A stretch of 64,000 nucleotides of DNA. Source: Rhodocaloribacter litoris (GTDB lineage Bacteria > Bacteroidota > Rhodothermia > Rhodothermales > ISCAR-4553). The stretch is from the NCBI RefSeq assembly GCF_011682235.2, contig NZ_CP076718.1:1828058-1892057 (forward strand), given 5' to 3'. Below are positions 47,540-57,853 of the stretch, one piece after another (position 1 is the stretch's first letter; every line of letters starts with the position of its first letter). The notes beneath the pieces are model-generated. The model did not search any database. It was not told the DNA's origin and saw only the letters and a list, made by a program, of their open reading frames with translations. Position numbers and translations under genes: made by a program.

Positions 47540-48210
47540 TGACCCCGAAGAACACCCTGTTGTGGTGGAGCAGCGGTAAGGACAGCGCGTGGGCGTTGCA
47601 CGTGCTCCGCCGCCGGCCCGACGTGACCGTCTCCGGGCTCGTCACCACCGTGAACCGCGCCTTCGACCGCGTGGCGATGCACGGCGTCCGCCGCGAGCTC
47701 GTCGAGGCGCAGGCGCGCGCCGCCGGGCTGCCGCTCCACATCGTCCCGATCCCCCACCCCTGCACCAACGCCGACTACGAGGCCGCCGTCCGCGCCTTCG
47801 TCGAGCACATCCGTCCCCTCGGCGTCACCCACATGGCCTTCGGCGACCTGTTCCTCGAGGACGTGCGGGCCTACCGCGAAGCCCTCTTCGACGGCACCGG
47901 CCTGGACCTCCTCTTCCCCCTCTGGGGCGAGCCCACCGACCGCCTCGCCCGCACCATGGTGGACGCGGGCCTGCGGGCCGTGCTCACCTGCGTCGACCCC
48001 CGCGCCCTCGACCCCGCCTTCGCCGGCCGCCGGTACGACCACGCCCTCCTCGATGCCCTCCCCGCCACCGTGGACCCCTGCGGCGAGCGGGGCGAGTTCC
48101 ACACCTTCGCCTGCGAAGGCCCCATGTTCGCCGCCCCGATTCCCGTCCGCACGGGAACCACCGTCACCCGCGAAGGATTCGTTTTTACGGATGTGGTGTG
48201 TGCCTCATAG
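47539..48210 (+). CDS. Dph6-like ATP pyrophosphatase (adenine nucleotide alpha hydrolase)
   Basis: A 223-residue N-type ATP pyrophosphatase. The PP-loop is LLWWSSGKDSAWALHVL near residue 11. GVTHMAFGDLFLEDVRAYRE and FPLWGEPTDRLARTMVDAGL match the diphthine-ammonia ligase (Dph6) family, which in eukaryotes and archaea amidates diphthine. Bacteria lack diphthamide, so the bacterial substrate is unknown. CGERGEFHTFACEGPMFAAP closes the domain. Start at the ATG at 47539, the exact end of direct repeat C. Confidence 0.88.
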   Translation: MTPKNTLLWWSSGKDSAWALHVLRRRPDVTVSGLVTTVNRAFDRVAMHGVRRELVEAQARAAGLPLHIVPIPHPCTNADYEAAVRAFVEHIRPLGVTHMAFGDLFLEDVRAYREALFDGTGLDLLFPLWGEPTDRLARTMVDAGLRAVLTCVDPRALDPAFAGRRYDHALLDALPATVDPCGERGEFHTFACEGPMFAAPIPVRTGTTVTREGFVFTDVVCAS

Positions 48211-48343
48211 TGCGTATTTCGTAGTGCGTATTTCGTAGTGCGTAGAACAGAATCTTTACGCACTACGCACTACGCATTACGCACTACGCACTACACACTC
48301 GTCACCCTTTCACGCTCACCCAAACCAACAGGGAGGTACTGCC
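48211..48343. repeat. Inverted arrays of TAGTGCGTA/TACGCACTA
   Basis: About three copies of TAGTGCGTA with ATTTCG spacers (48207-48244), then 16 bases, then about five copies of TACGCACTACGCA (48257-48297). The two arms are complementary and could fold into a long hairpin after the Dph6-like gene. The remaining bases are the leader of the PfpI gene. Confidence 0.8.
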
Positions 48344-48940
48344 ATGGCCAAAAAGATTCTCATGCTCGTGGGCGACTTCGTAGAGGATTACGAAGTGATG
48401 GTGCCGTTCCAGGCGCTGCAGATGGTGGGCCACACGGTGCACGCGGTCTGCCCCGGGAAGAAGGCCGGTGAGACGGTGAAGACGGCCGTGCACGACTTCG
48501 AGGGCGACCAGACGTACACCGAGAAGCGGGGCCACAACTTCACGCTCAATGCCACCTTCGACGAGATCGACGAGCGGGCGTATGACGCGCTCGTGATCCC
48601 CGGCGGGCGGGCGCCCGAGTACATCCGCCTGAACGACCGGGTGCTGGAGATCGTCCGCCACTTCGACCGGGCGGGCAAGCCCATCGCGGCCATCTGCCAC
48701 GGCGCGCAGGTGCTGGCCGCCGCCGGCGTGCTCCAGGGCAAGCGCTGCTCGGCCTACCCCGCCGTCGGCCCGGACGTGACGCGCGCCGGCGGCACCTACG
48801 CCGACATCCCCGTCGATCAGGCCGTGACCGACGGCCACCTGGTGACGGCTCCGGCCTGGCCCGCCCATCCCGCCTGGCTGGCGCAGTTCCTCAAGGTGCT
48901 CGGCACCCGGATCGAGCACGAAGAGGCCGTCGCCGCCTGA
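48344..48940 (+). CDS. DJ-1/PfpI-family protein
   Basis: A 198-residue cytoplasmic protein. AGGGAGGTACTGCC precedes its ATG, a strong ribosome-binding site. The nucleophilic elbow is [20 protein letters not shown] with the reactive Cys, and the acidic partner lies in [37 protein letters not shown] is typical of the PfpI/YhbO subgroup. Members are linked to stress protection, deglycase or protease activity; which applies is unsettled. Followed by a strong hairpin terminator. Confidence 0.9.
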   Translation: MAKKILMLVGDFVEDYEVMVPFQALQMVGHTVHAVCPGKKAGETVKTAVHDFEGDQTYTEKRGHNFTLNATFDEIDERAYDALVIPGGRAPEYIRLNDRVLEIVRHFDRAGKPIAAICHGAQVLAAAGVLQGKRCSAYPAVGPDVTRAGGTYADIPVDQAVTDGHLVTAPAWPAHPAWLAQFLKVLGTRIEHEEAVAA

Positions 48941-48966
48941 ACGGCCCGGTCCTTTTCCCGCAAAAA

Positions 48967-49002
48967 GGAAAGCCTGCCTTCCGCGTGGGTGGCAGGCTTT
49001 CC
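48967..49002. terminator. Strong terminator between convergent genes
   Basis: GGAAAGCCTGCC (48967-48978) pairs perfectly with GGCAGGCTTTCC (48991-49002). On the minus strand TTTTTGCG follows, an intrinsic terminator for the LysM gene. On the plus strand the U-tract is poor, but it also follows the PfpI gene. Confidence 0.88.
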
Positions 49003-49022
49003 TGTATTGGCAAGCGCTGCGT

Positions 49023-51203
49023 TCAGCGCTGCACGGTCAGTTCCTGGCCGGGATAGATGGTGCTGCCGCGCAGGTTGTTCCACTGCTTCAGGTCGCTGAT
49101 GGAGACGCCGTAGCGGCGGGCGATCTCGTCGAGCGTGTCGCCGCGCTGGACGCGGTGGGTCACCGGGCCGGAGCCGCCGGGGTAGATGGTCAGGCGCTGG
49201 CCGGTGCGAATGCGGGTGCCGCGCAGGTCGTTCCATTGCTGGAGCTGGCGTATCGAGACGCCATACCGGGCGGCGATTTCGCTCAGGGTGTCGCCGCTGC
49301 GCACGCGGTAGGTGATCTTCTCCGGCCTGTCGGGCTCGGGCTCGTCCGCCGGCGGGTTGGCCGTGTAGATCGACAGCCGCTGGCCGACGCGGATGGTGTT
49401 GCCGCGCAGGTTGTTCCACCGCTTCAGGTCGGCCACCCAGACGTTGTACCGGTCCGCGATTTCGATGAGGGTGTCCCCCCGGCGCACGGTGTAGACGATG
49501 CGCGTCGGGCCAGCGGGTTTCTCCTCGACGCTTTTTTCGCGTGCGGGTGCAGGGGCCGGTGCGCTGGTCTTCACGATGGGCGTGGTCTGCACCGGCCGGG
49601 AGGTCGTTGCCCGGGCGAGGGTTCCGCTGGCGGTTGTGAGGGGGCGAAGCGCATACGTGCCGTAGTCGACCGTCACGACGTCCGCCTCGGCCAGTTCCGG
49701 CCGGGGCAGGTCGCTCTGGTACTGCGGCACCGGCACCACCAGGCGTTGCCCGATGTGGATGCGCGTGGTCTTCAGGCCATTGTCCGCCATGAGCTGGCGC
49801 ACGCTCGTGCCATACTGGGCGGCGATCTTGCCGAGCGTGTCGCCGCGGCGGACCACGTATTCCCCGGCCGTCAGGAAGGCATCCTCCGGCAGGTTTTTGT
49901 AGCCTTCGGCGAAGCGCTCGTACGTGCCGAGGGGAAGGCGGAGGTAGTAGGGCTCGGTCGAGGGGGGCAGGCTGTTGCGGCGCAGTTCCGGGTTGAGGGC
50001 CCGCAGCAGGTTGACGTCGGTGCCGGCCAGCTCGGCCAGGGTACTCAGGCGGATGGCGCCCTGCACCGGCACGTAGTGATAGGCATAGCGCGGGCCCGGT
50101 TGTGCCGGTTTCAGCCCGAACGCATCCGGGTTGGAGGCCATGAGGGCCGTCGCGATGAACATCGGCACGTAGTTGCGCGTCTCGCGAGGCAGGTAGGGGT
50201 ACATGTCCCAGAAGGTGGGTTTTCGCCCGGTCCGTTCCTCGGCCTGCCGCATGGCCCGTCTGATGCAGCGCGGGCTACAGTTGTAGGCGGCCAGCGCAAT
50301 GTGCCAGTCGCCGTACTCCCGGTAGAGGTCGCGCAGGTGGCGGGCGGCGGCCCGGGTGGCCTTCTCCGGGTCCATCCGCTCATCCACCCAGGCATCGACG
50401 TGGAGGCCGTAGGCGCGCCCGGTGGCCGCGATGAACTGCCACATGCCCACGGCCTGCGCCCAGCTCCGCGCCCGCGGGTTGAGCCCGCTCTCGATCATCG
50501 CCAGGTATTTCAACTCGTCGGGCACGCCTTCTTCGGCCAGGATCTGTTCGATCATCGGGAAATACGTCTCGGCCCGGCTGAGCCACTGGTGGATGTGCCG
50601 GTCCGGCTCCCGGCGCAGGTAGGCGATGGAGGATTCGACGAGCCGGTTCATCGTCATCGGAATGACGGCCTCGATCGGGCGCAGGTTCGGGATGACAACG
50701 TCTTCCAGGAGCGGCTCGTCCAGCTCGTTGAGCAGGGCGAACACCTCGGCACGGAGCTCGAAGATGCTGCCGTAGGGCAGGGTCAGCGTGTCCGTGGGAC
50801 CGTAGTACCGCTCATACTCGGCCACGAGCGTGCGGTAGAGCTCCTGAAAGCGCGGGCGTTCCAGAATGCCGGGATGCCGCAACAGCGCGGCCAGTTCGGT
50901 CATGGCCGTCGAGAGCAGCGACTCGGTCCGCTCGAGGTCGCCTTCGGCCTGGGCCCGCAGCAGATCCGACTGGTACCCGTAGATCCGTGCGAGCCGGTGC
51001 AAGATCTGGGCCTCGGACAGGGTGTCCGAAAGCGCGAAGAGCATCGGATGGGAGATGAAGGAAGAGGCGACGGGATCGGGGGGCAACACGCTGGCCCGCT
51101 GATCGGAGCCAGGGGCAACCTGAGACGTCGGCTGGCCCGATGCCGGCACAAACAGGGCACTGGACAAGCCTACCAGCAAGACGAGAAGCAGCAGTCGGCG
51201 CAC
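49023..51203 (-). CDS. MltD-like lytic transglycosylase with four LysM domains
   Basis: A 726-residue exported peptidoglycan enzyme. Signal peptide MRRLLLLVLLVGLSSALFVP. A helical region leads to the SLT domain: LAMIESGLNPRARSWAQAVG (catalytic Glu in the first part), then GMWQFIAATGRAYGLHV and HIALAAYNCSPRCIRRAM. The C-terminus has four LysM modules, each with RRGDTL or RSGDTL, from about residue 450 (YVVRRGDTLGKIAAQYG) to the end, separated by Pro/Ala linkers. It cleaves glycan strands and binds GlcNAc through LysM. Larger than E. coli MltD by extra linker and LysM. Confidence 0.94.
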   Translation of the reverse strand: MRRLLLLVLLVGLSSALFVPASGQPTSQVAPGSDQRASVLPPDPVASSFISHPMLFALSDTLSEAQILHRLARIYGYQSDLLRAQAEGDLERTESLLSTAMTELAALLRHPGILERPRFQELYRTLVAEYERYYGPTDTLTLPYGSIFELRAEVFALLNELDEPLLEDVVIPNLRPIEAVIPMTMNRLVESSIAYLRREPDRHIHQWLSRAETYFPMIEQILAEEGVPDELKYLAMIESGLNPRARSWAQAVGMWQFIAATGRAYGLHVDAWVDERMDPEKATRAAARHLRDLYREYGDWHIALAAYNCSPRCIRRAMRQAEERTGRKPTFWDMYPYLPRETRNYVPMFIATALMASNPDAFGLKPAQPGPRYAYHYVPVQGAIRLSTLAELAGTDVNLLRALNPELRRNSLPPSTEPYYLRLPLGTYERFAEGYKNLPEDAFLTAGEYVVRRGDTLGKIAAQYGTSVRQLMADNGLKTTRIHIGQRLVVPVPQYQSDLPRPELAEADVVTVDYGTYALRPLTTASGTLARATTSRPVQTTPIVKTSAPAPAPAREKSVEEKPAGPTRIVYTVRRGDTLIEIADRYNVWVADLKRWNNLRGNTIRVGQRLSIYTANPPADEPEPDRPEKITYRVRSGDTLSEIAARYGVSIRQLQQWNDLRGTRIRTGQRLTIYPGGSGPVTHRVQRGDTLDEIARRYGVSISDLKQWNNLRGSTIYPGQELTVQR

Positions 51204-51496
51204 AGGATCTCTCTCTCGGGTGAATGAACGGAAACGGACGACAATAGGTGCTGAGGTCAGTTAAAGCGATACCTTACCTGCACGGGGCTTTCGGGCTCCA
51301 CGATAGTAACTTTGATCCTCATTTACAAGACCATGTCCCGGCCTTGCCTTCCGGTTCGGGGCCCGGACCGGTCCGAAGAGGGTATCGGGCCGGATCCGCA
51401 CCGGTTAAGCAGGCCCCGCGAAAGTGTGGAAGATCCTGAAAAATTCGCAGTTCGCAGCTCCGGCCCGGCCGTCTTCCATCTTGCCCCGGCCGGCCG

Positions 51497-53050
51497 TCAC
51501 AGCGGGATGTTGCCATGCTTCTTCCGGGGGTTGTGGACGACCTTGTTTCTGAGCATCCCCAGTCCCCGGATGAGCCGCTGCCGCGTCGTGCGCGGCTCGA
51601 TCACGTCGTCGATGTAGCCGTATTCGGCCGCCACGTACGGGTTGGCAAACTTTTCCCGGTACTCCGCGATGAACCGCTCGGCGGCGGCGTCCGGGTCGTC
51701 GGCGGTTTCGATCTGCCGGCGATAGATGATCTCGACGGCCCCTTTGGGTCCCATCACGGCGATCTCGGCCGTGGGCCAGGCGAAGTTCAGGTCGCCGCGG
51801 ATGTGCTTCGAGTTCATCACGTCGTAGGCCCCGCCGTAGGCTTTCCGCGTGATGACGGTGATCTTCGGGACGGTGGCCTCGCAGAAGGCGTAGAGCAGCT
51901 TGGCCCCGTGCCGGATGATGCCGCGCCACTCCTGGTCGGTGCCGGGCAGGAAGCCGGGCACGTCTTCGAAGACGATGAGCGGGATGTTGAACGCGTCGCA
52001 GAAGCGCACAAAGCGGGCGCCCTTGATGGAGGTGTTCAGGTCCAGCACGCCGGCCAGCACGGCCGGGTTGTTGGCCACGATGCCGACCGAGCGACCGCCC
52101 AGGTGGGCGAAGCCGACGATCAGGTTGGGGGCATAGTCGGCGTGGATCTCGAAGAAGCGGCCGTCGTCGACGATGCGGGTGATGACCTCGCGCATGTCGT
52201 ACGGCTTGTTCGGGTTCTCCGGGACGATCGTGTCCAGCTCCGGGTCGGCGCGGCCGGCGGGGTCGCCGGTGGGCACGAACGGGGGCGTGTCCTCACAGTT
52301 CGAGGGGATGTAGTGCATGAGCTCCCGGATTTTCAGGAGGCAATCCACGTCGTTGGCGCAGGCCATGTGGGCCACGCCGCTCTTGGAGGCGTGCGTGTCC
52401 GCCCCGCCGAGTTCCTCGAACGTCACGTCTTCCTGCGTCACCGTCTTGACCACGTTGGGGCCGGTGACGAACATGTAGCTGGTGTTCTTGACCATGAAGA
52501 CGAAATCCGTGATGGCGGGGCTGTAGACGGCCCCGCCCGCACACGGCCCCATGATGGCGGAGATCTGCGGGACGAGCCCCGAGGCGAGCGTGTTGAGCAG
52601 GAAGATGTCCGCATAGCCGCCGAGGGAGACGACGCCCTCCTGGATGCGGGCGCCGCCGGAGTCGTTCAGCCCGATGATCGGCGCGCCGTTCTCCATGGCC
52701 AGCTTCATGATCTTGACGATCTTGGAGGCGTGCGCCTGCCCGAGCGAGCCGCCGAAGACGGTGAAGTCCTGGCTGAAGACGTAGACGAGGCGGCCGTGGA
52801 TGGTACCGTAGCCGGTGACGACCCCGTCGCCGTAGGGCCGGTTCTGGTCCAGGTCGAAGTCGCGGCACTGGTGGCGCACGAACATGCCCAGTTCCTGGAA
52901 CGAGCCTTCGTCGAGGAGCACGTCGAGGCGCTCGCGGGCCGTGAGCTTGCCTTTTTCGTGCTGCCGGGCGATGCGTTTTTCGCCGCCGCCCTGGAGGGCC
53001 TCGGCCCGGCGACGTTCGAGGTCGGCGAGGAGCGGATTCGTCGGCTTCAT
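51497..53050 (-). CDS. Acyl-CoA carboxylase, carboxyltransferase (beta) subunit
   Basis: A 517-residue biotin-dependent carboxyltransferase, most like propionyl-CoA or methylmalonyl-CoA type beta subunits. The N-terminus [20 protein letters not shown] is typical. The oxyanion-hole Gly-rich motifs are [20 protein letters not shown] and [20 protein letters not shown] in the first half, then [20 protein letters not shown] and [17 protein letters not shown] in the second. The alpha subunit and biotin carrier are not adjacent. Substrate specificity (propionyl versus acetyl) is not fixed here. Confidence 0.94.
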   Translation of the reverse strand: MKPTNPLLADLERRRAEALQGGGEKRIARQHEKGKLTARERLDVLLDEGSFQELGMFVRHQCRDFDLDQNRPYGDGVVTGYGTIHGRLVYVFSQDFTVFGGSLGQAHASKIVKIMKLAMENGAPIIGLNDSGGARIQEGVVSLGGYADIFLLNTLASGLVPQISAIMGPCAGGAVYSPAITDFVFMVKNTSYMFVTGPNVVKTVTQEDVTFEELGGADTHASKSGVAHMACANDVDCLLKIRELMHYIPSNCEDTPPFVPTGDPAGRADPELDTIVPENPNKPYDMREVITRIVDDGRFFEIHADYAPNLIVGFAHLGGRSVGIVANNPAVLAGVLDLNTSIKGARFVRFCDAFNIPLIVFEDVPGFLPGTDQEWRGIIRHGAKLLYAFCEATVPKITVITRKAYGGAYDVMNSKHIRGDLNFAWPTAEIAVMGPKGAVEIIYRRQIETADDPDAAAERFIAEYREKFANPYVAAEYGYIDDVIEPRTTRQRLIRGLGMLRNKVVHNPRKKHGNIPL

Positions 53051-53153
53051 GAAGGCATGCGGGATCGGTGCGAAGAACGGCGAACCGGGCCGCCGGAGCG
53101 GCTGCCGGGCGGGAGCAATCTAACGCCCGCGGCGGACAAACAGAAGGGCGGCC

Positions 53154-54407
53154 TCAATCGCGCTCACCGCCCCGGTAGCGGGCTTCCACGGCATTGGTGA
53201 AGGCGATGGCGGGGGGGCTGTAGATGTTGACCTGATGGGCCTTGAACACGTCCCGGGCGATGATCTGCGAGGCCTGCGTCCAGGTCGGCGCGGCATAGAG
53301 GCGCCGCAGCACCTGCTCGTACGCCTCTGCCGAGCCGGAGAAGAGATGGTTGATGAAACGTTCCCGTTCCAGGTGGGCGTCTTCGCCGAGGATGGCCTTC
53401 TCGATGGCCGTCAGGTCGGCTCCGCCGGCGTCGAGGTTGGTGCGAAAGCGCATCCACAGCGGGACGGCCTCCGGGTCGGGCGTCCCGGGGGGCGGGCCGG
53501 CGCCGGGGGCCGGCGTGCCTTCCGGGGCCGGCATGAACCTTTTCCACAGCGGCACGACCTCTTCGTCGCCCGGGGCCGGCTCCTTTGCCCCGGCCGTCCC
53601 GGCAGGTCCGGGAGCCGGGGGAGGCTCCGGCCCGGCCGCCTTCTGCTTCGCCTCCGACGCAATGAGGCGGTGCAGCGTCGCCTCGTCGACGTGCTCGACG
53701 CCCTCCCGGACCAGCGCCTCCAGCCGTGCGGCGATGGCGGCGGCGCCCTTCTCCTCGAAGAAGGGCTGTAACACTTCCACCGGCACCTCCAGCCCGTCCG
53801 GCGTCCGGCGGCCCGTCATGCGCAGGAGCGGCTCGAGCAGCGTCAGCCACTGGTCCGCGTTGTAATCCGAGGTCATCTGCTGGTCGACCCGGTGGAGCAG
53901 TTCGGCAAAGCGGGTGCGTGTGATGTCCACCGCCCCCTTGCGTTCGAAGTAAGCCTCCACGGCGGCGCGCAGGTAGGGGTAGGCGGCAAAATAGCCGAGG
54001 CGCCGGTAGACGATGTGAGCGGGCAGGGGCCCTTCTTCGTCATTGAAGACGAACGCAATGAGGGTGCCGGTCGGATGCACGAGGTAGGAGGTCACCCGGT
54101 GCACGGCCTGCCGCAGCGTGCGCTCCCACTCCGCCTGCGGGATCCGGGCGTGTTCCCGTAACGCTTCCGCCAGCCTGCCATAGGCCTCCTGCACGGCCGG
54201 ATGGTCGTAATCGAACCAGGGCGACCGCACCGTGCGGAGCTGTTCCATCTCGAGTTCGAAACGCCGCTGTAACGTCTGCACCAGGAAATGGGCTACGAGC
54301 GTCGGCATCGGCGCACGTTCGAAATCCACCCGGGCATAGGCCCGTTCGGGCGGAAACGCACGGAGCAACTGCTGAAAGAGGGCTTCGGCAAAACGGTGCA
54401 TCGACAT
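53154..54407 (-). CDS. Conserved-looking protein of unknown function
   Basis: A 417-residue soluble protein starting at the ATG at 54407 (MSMHRFAEALFQQLLRAFPP); the open frame continues to 54596 but with composition unlike a protein start. Residues 1-235 are mostly helical (RFELEMEQLRTVRSPWFDYD; TLRQAVHRVTSYLVHPTGTL). A Pro/Ala/Gly-rich linker follows (residues about 265-325), holding two copies of a short motif, EVVPLWKRFMP and EAVPLWMRFRT. A helical C-terminus (AIEKAILGEDAHLERERFI, then SQIIARDVFKAHQVNIYSP) closes it. I recognise no family. The PLWxRF repeat might be a docking peptide. Confidence 0.7.
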   Translation of the reverse strand: MSMHRFAEALFQQLLRAFPPERAYARVDFERAPMPTLVAHFLVQTLQRRFELEMEQLRTVRSPWFDYDHPAVQEAYGRLAEALREHARIPQAEWERTLRQAVHRVTSYLVHPTGTLIAFVFNDEEGPLPAHIVYRRLGYFAAYPYLRAAVEAYFERKGAVDITRTRFAELLHRVDQQMTSDYNADQWLTLLEPLLRMTGRRTPDGLEVPVEVLQPFFEEKGAAAIAARLEALVREGVEHVDEATLHRLIASEAKQKAAGPEPPPAPGPAGTAGAKEPAPGDEEVVPLWKRFMPAPEGTPAPGAGPPPGTPDPEAVPLWMRFRTNLDAGGADLTAIEKAILGEDAHLERERFINHLFSGSAEAYEQVLRRLYAAPTWTQASQIIARDVFKAHQVNIYSPPAIAFTNAVEARYRGGERD

Positions 54408-54932
54408 ACCCGGAGGATGGCGCGCGTCCCGGACGCGCTTGCGATTCGGGGTTGACGTCTTGAGCGACGGGAACGGCCACCGGACCCGCAACGGGGTCTT
54501 CGAGGCCGGCTGTGGAAGTATGTCAAAACGCGAAAGCCCGGCCTTGCGTTTCCCGGCACGGCCGTGTGCCCCGCCGGAACGTCCCCGACCGGCCACGAAA
54601 GTTTTCCCCGGAGCAGGTTTTACCTTTTGTTAAATTATTGATTACCTTGGCTGCGAATCGTGCCGACCGGTCAAGGCCTTCGGGTACTATTCGAGAAGGA
54701 AATCGTCGTTCCGCCGTTCTCTTGCGCCGTAGGCCCCGTTGCTTTTCCCGGGGTGCCGCCCGCCCGGCCTGCGTTTTTCGCGGCTCGTTTCTTTGTTCGC
54801 CGTCCGGCCCGTTGCCGGTCGAACGGGGGGTGAAACCGAAACTTTCACGACGCCGTGCCGCACGCCCGGCGTGCCCTGTGCCGCTTCGCACCGGTCCCGG
54901 GCCGGTGAGATCCATCGACGGGGGTCCTCTCC
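54408..54932. other. Intergenic region between divergent genes
   Basis: 525 bases with no supportable gene. TTTGTTAAATTATTGATTACC followed by TTGG (about 54627-54650) is an AT-rich island in otherwise GC-rich DNA. It contains TACCTTGG, close to the TAnnTTTG -7 box, and could hold the promoter of the GMC gene 280 bp downstream. No RNA gene recognised. Confidence 0.4.
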
Positions 54933-57761
54933 ATGTCTTCCATCGCCCCAGAGAAGCTGCTGCGCGGCGTGCTCCGCCTGCTGGCCGTGGCCTATTTCGT
55001 GAGTGCCCTCGCCACGCTCGCCGGCCCGCTGATCGTACCGCTCCGGCCGTTTTTCGGCGCCTTGCCTTTCGTGGCGAACGCGGTGGCGCTGGACGTGTCG
55101 CTGATGGCGCTGTGTCTCTACGCCGCCGCCAACCTGCCGGTGCGGGCGGCGCTGGTCCGGCTCGTCGCCGGCGCACAGGGCCTGGCCGTGGTGGTGACCG
55201 CCGCGTTTCTCCTCCTGGCCGACCCGGCCAAGCGGGTGCTGTGGTTGCTGCTGATCGGCGCGCACGCGGGCGCGGGCCTGCTCGTGCTGGTGGCGTACCT
55301 GCGCTATCGCCGGAGCGCCCCGCCCGCACCGGCCGCTGCCCTACCGGGCAACCTGACCCTGGCCGAGCGTCGCATGCGGGGCCTGCTCATCGCCACCGGA
55401 CTGCTGCTCGGGGTGGCCGCGGTCTACTACGCCGCCGGCCCGTTCCTGGGCTATGCCGAACGGTTCTTCCGGCGGCTGCCGTTCGTAGCCGCTTCGGCGG
55501 TGAAGGCCGGCACGCTGGCGGTGCTGTGTTTCCACATCGCCCGCGACCTGCGCCGGAACCTGTCCCTCACCGGCATTCTGATTGCCGCCTACATCGCCTC
55601 GGCCCTGGCCCTTCTCCTCTACGCCGCCTTCGCCGACACGGGCGGCACCCTGCCCTACGCCGGGTGGAGCTTCGAGGTGGAAGCCCTCGTGTGGGGCTCT
55701 TTCCTGCTGTCCACCGGCTTCGTGGTCCTCGTGTTCATCCTCTACCTGGCCGCCTACACGGCCCGCTACCGCCTCGCCTTCTTCCGCCCGATGGAATACC
55801 GCACGTTGCAGGCCCTGGCCGACGTGGTGGTGCACGGCGAAGACGAGGCCATCCCGCCCGAAGACGTGGCCCGCAACGTGGAGCGCTACATTCGCAACAT
55901 CAACGCCCGGCGGCGGTGGGTGCACCGGATCGTCCTCTTCTCCCTCCACCTCCATCCCCTCCTCTACTTCAAACCTCCTTTTCCCGAACTCTCCTCCGAG
56001 GAACGCCTGCGCCACCTGAAGCGGCATTTCTACCGCGACGTGCTGTTCAAGGCCATGCCCGACGTCTACCGGCAGCTCGTGCAGGCCATGATCCGCGTGG
56101 CGAAGCAGCTCACCTACGTCGGCTACTACAACGACCCGCGGGTGCATCCGGGCATCGGCTACCGGCGCTTCTCCGAACGAGAACGGTACGGGACGCTGCC
56201 GATTCCGCCGAAGCGGGAACACCCGCTCGACGTGGACACGCCGGACCGGGTACGGAAGGACGTGCTCGAAACCGACGTGTGCATCGTCGGGAGCGGGGCC
56301 GCCGGCGCCGTGCTCGCCTACCGCCTGGCCGAACAGGGCCGCTCGGTGCTCGTCGTCGAGCGGGGCCGGTACGTCCAGCCGAAGGACTTCACCGAGGACG
56401 AGGTGGACATGATCGGCAAGCTGTACGCCGACGGCGTCTTCCAGCAGACGCGCGACTTCCGCTTCACGGTGCTGCAGGGAAGCTGCGTGGGCGGCACCAC
56501 CGTGGTCAACAACGCCGTCTGCTTCGACCCGCCCGAGCACGTGGTCGACCACTGGAACGGCGCCTGGCAGGCCGGCCTCGACAAGAACGCCCTTTACGAC
56601 GCCGCCCGCCTCGTCCGGGACTGGCTGCCCATCCGTCCCATGCGGGCGGACCGCGTCCGGCTCAACCCCTCCTTCCCCCTCTACCTCGACGGCCTTGCCA
56701 GATCGGGCCTGGGCTATGCGGCCGACGTCGTCGACGCCAACATCCTGGTGAGCGATCCGGAGGCGGGCGTCGCGGGATGCTTCGGTTGCGGCTACTGCAA
56801 CATCGGTTGCGCCTTCGGCAAGAAGCTCTCGATGCTGGACACGGTGCTGCCCTGGGCCCAGCGCGACTTTCCCGGCCGGGTGCGGATTCTCTCCGAATGC
56901 GAGGTGGTTCGCCTGCGGGCACGCAGCGGCACGCCGAAGCAGGTCGTCGACCTGCGGGCCCGGTATCCGGACGGGCGGAAACTGACCATCCGGGCGAAAA
57001 CGTACGTGCTGGCGGCCGGCGCGGTGGCCTCGCCGTTCCTGCTGCTGCGCAGCGGCATCGCCCGCGACCTGCCCGTCGGGCGTCACGCCAGCTTCAACAT
57101 GGGCGCCCCCCTCACGGCCGAGTTCGACCGCACGCTCAACGCCTACGACGGCCTGCAGATCTCCCACTACGGCCTGCCGCCCGGCCTCCAGCAGGCCGGC
57201 TTTGTGTACGAGACGTGGTGGAATCCGGCCGTCTCGCAGGCGATCAACATGCCGGGGTGGTTCGAGGACCATTACGAGAACATGCGCCGCTACGGGCAGA
57301 TGATGGCCGTGGGCGTGCTCGTCGGGACGAAGTCGAACGCGCGTGTGGTGCCGGCCCTCACCGGCGGCGCGGACATCTCCTACACGCCCGATCCCGAAGA
57401 CATGCACCGGCTGGCCACAGGCCTCAAAAACCTCGGCCTGCTGCTCTTTGCCGCCGGCGCCCGGCGCGTGCTGGTCAACACCTGGCGCTACCACGCCTAC
57501 ACGGACGCGGACCGCTTCGCCCGCGAGATCCTGGACGTGGCCGGCGACGCCCGGATGATGACGCTCGGCACCGGGCACCCCCAGGGGGGCAACGCCCTCA
57601 GCGCCGACCCCCGGCGGGGCGTCGTCGGCCCGGACTTCCGCGTCCACGGCTTCGACAACCTGTATCTCTGCGACGCCAGCGTCTTCCCGACCAGCCTCAC
57701 CGTCAATCCCCAGCTGACGGTGATGGCCCTGGCCCAGTATGCCGCCGGGCGCATCGGGTGA
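54933..57761 (+). CDS. Membrane-anchored GMC oxidoreductase fusion
   Basis: A 942-residue protein in three parts. Residues 1-290 are eight hydrophobic helices (LAVAYFVSALATLAGPLIVP; GILIAAYIASALALLLYAAF). Residues 300-430 form a helical region (RYIRNINARRRWVHRIVLF; LTYVGYYNDPRVHPGIGYR), like the subunit that precedes FAD domains in long-chain alcohol oxidases. From 449 it is a GMC FAD enzyme: VCIVGSGAAGAVLAYRLAEQ, a Cys-rich segment FGCGYCNIGCAFGKKLS, and near 879 the C-terminal TGHPQGGNALSADPRRGVVG with the active-site His/Asn region. It oxidises an alcohol or sterol-like lipid at the membrane; the substrate is inferred from the family. Confidence 0.85.
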   Translation: MSSIAPEKLLRGVLRLLAVAYFVSALATLAGPLIVPLRPFFGALPFVANAVALDVSLMALCLYAAANLPVRAALVRLVAGAQGLAVVVTAAFLLLADPAKRVLWLLLIGAHAGAGLLVLVAYLRYRRSAPPAPAAALPGNLTLAERRMRGLLIATGLLLGVAAVYYAAGPFLGYAERFFRRLPFVAASAVKAGTLAVLCFHIARDLRRNLSLTGILIAAYIASALALLLYAAFADTGGTLPYAGWSFEVEALVWGSFLLSTGFVVLVFILYLAAYTARYRLAFFRPMEYRTLQALADVVVHGEDEAIPPEDVARNVERYIRNINARRRWVHRIVLFSLHLHPLLYFKPPFPELSSEERLRHLKRHFYRDVLFKAMPDVYRQLVQAMIRVAKQLTYVGYYNDPRVHPGIGYRRFSERERYGTLPIPPKREHPLDVDTPDRVRKDVLETDVCIVGSGAAGAVLAYRLAEQGRSVLVVERGRYVQPKDFTEDEVDMIGKLYADGVFQQTRDFRFTVLQGSCVGGTTVVNNAVCFDPPEHVVDHWNGAWQAGLDKNALYDAARLVRDWLPIRPMRADRVRLNPSFPLYLDGLARSGLGYAADVVDANILVSDPEAGVAGCFGCGYCNIGCAFGKKLSMLDTVLPWAQRDFPGRVRILSECEVVRLRARSGTPKQVVDLRARYPDGRKLTIRAKTYVLAAGAVASPFLLLRSGIARDLPVGRHASFNMGAPLTAEFDRTLNAYDGLQISHYGLPPGLQQAGFVYETWWNPAVSQAINMPGWFEDHYENMRRYGQMMAVGVLVGTKSNARVVPALTGGADISYTPDPEDMHRLATGLKNLGLLLFAAGARRVLVNTWRYHAYTDADRFAREILDVAGDARMMTLGTGHPQGGNALSADPRRGVVGPDFRVHGFDNLYLCDASVFPTSLTVNPQLTVMALAQYAAGRIG

Positions 57762-57853
57762 GCGGCCGGCGTCCGCCTGTTTCTTTGAACGGCGCACGGA
57801 GGCCGCAGCCGTGCCGGTCCGTGTGTGCCCCGGTACATCACTCCCCCTGTCCC

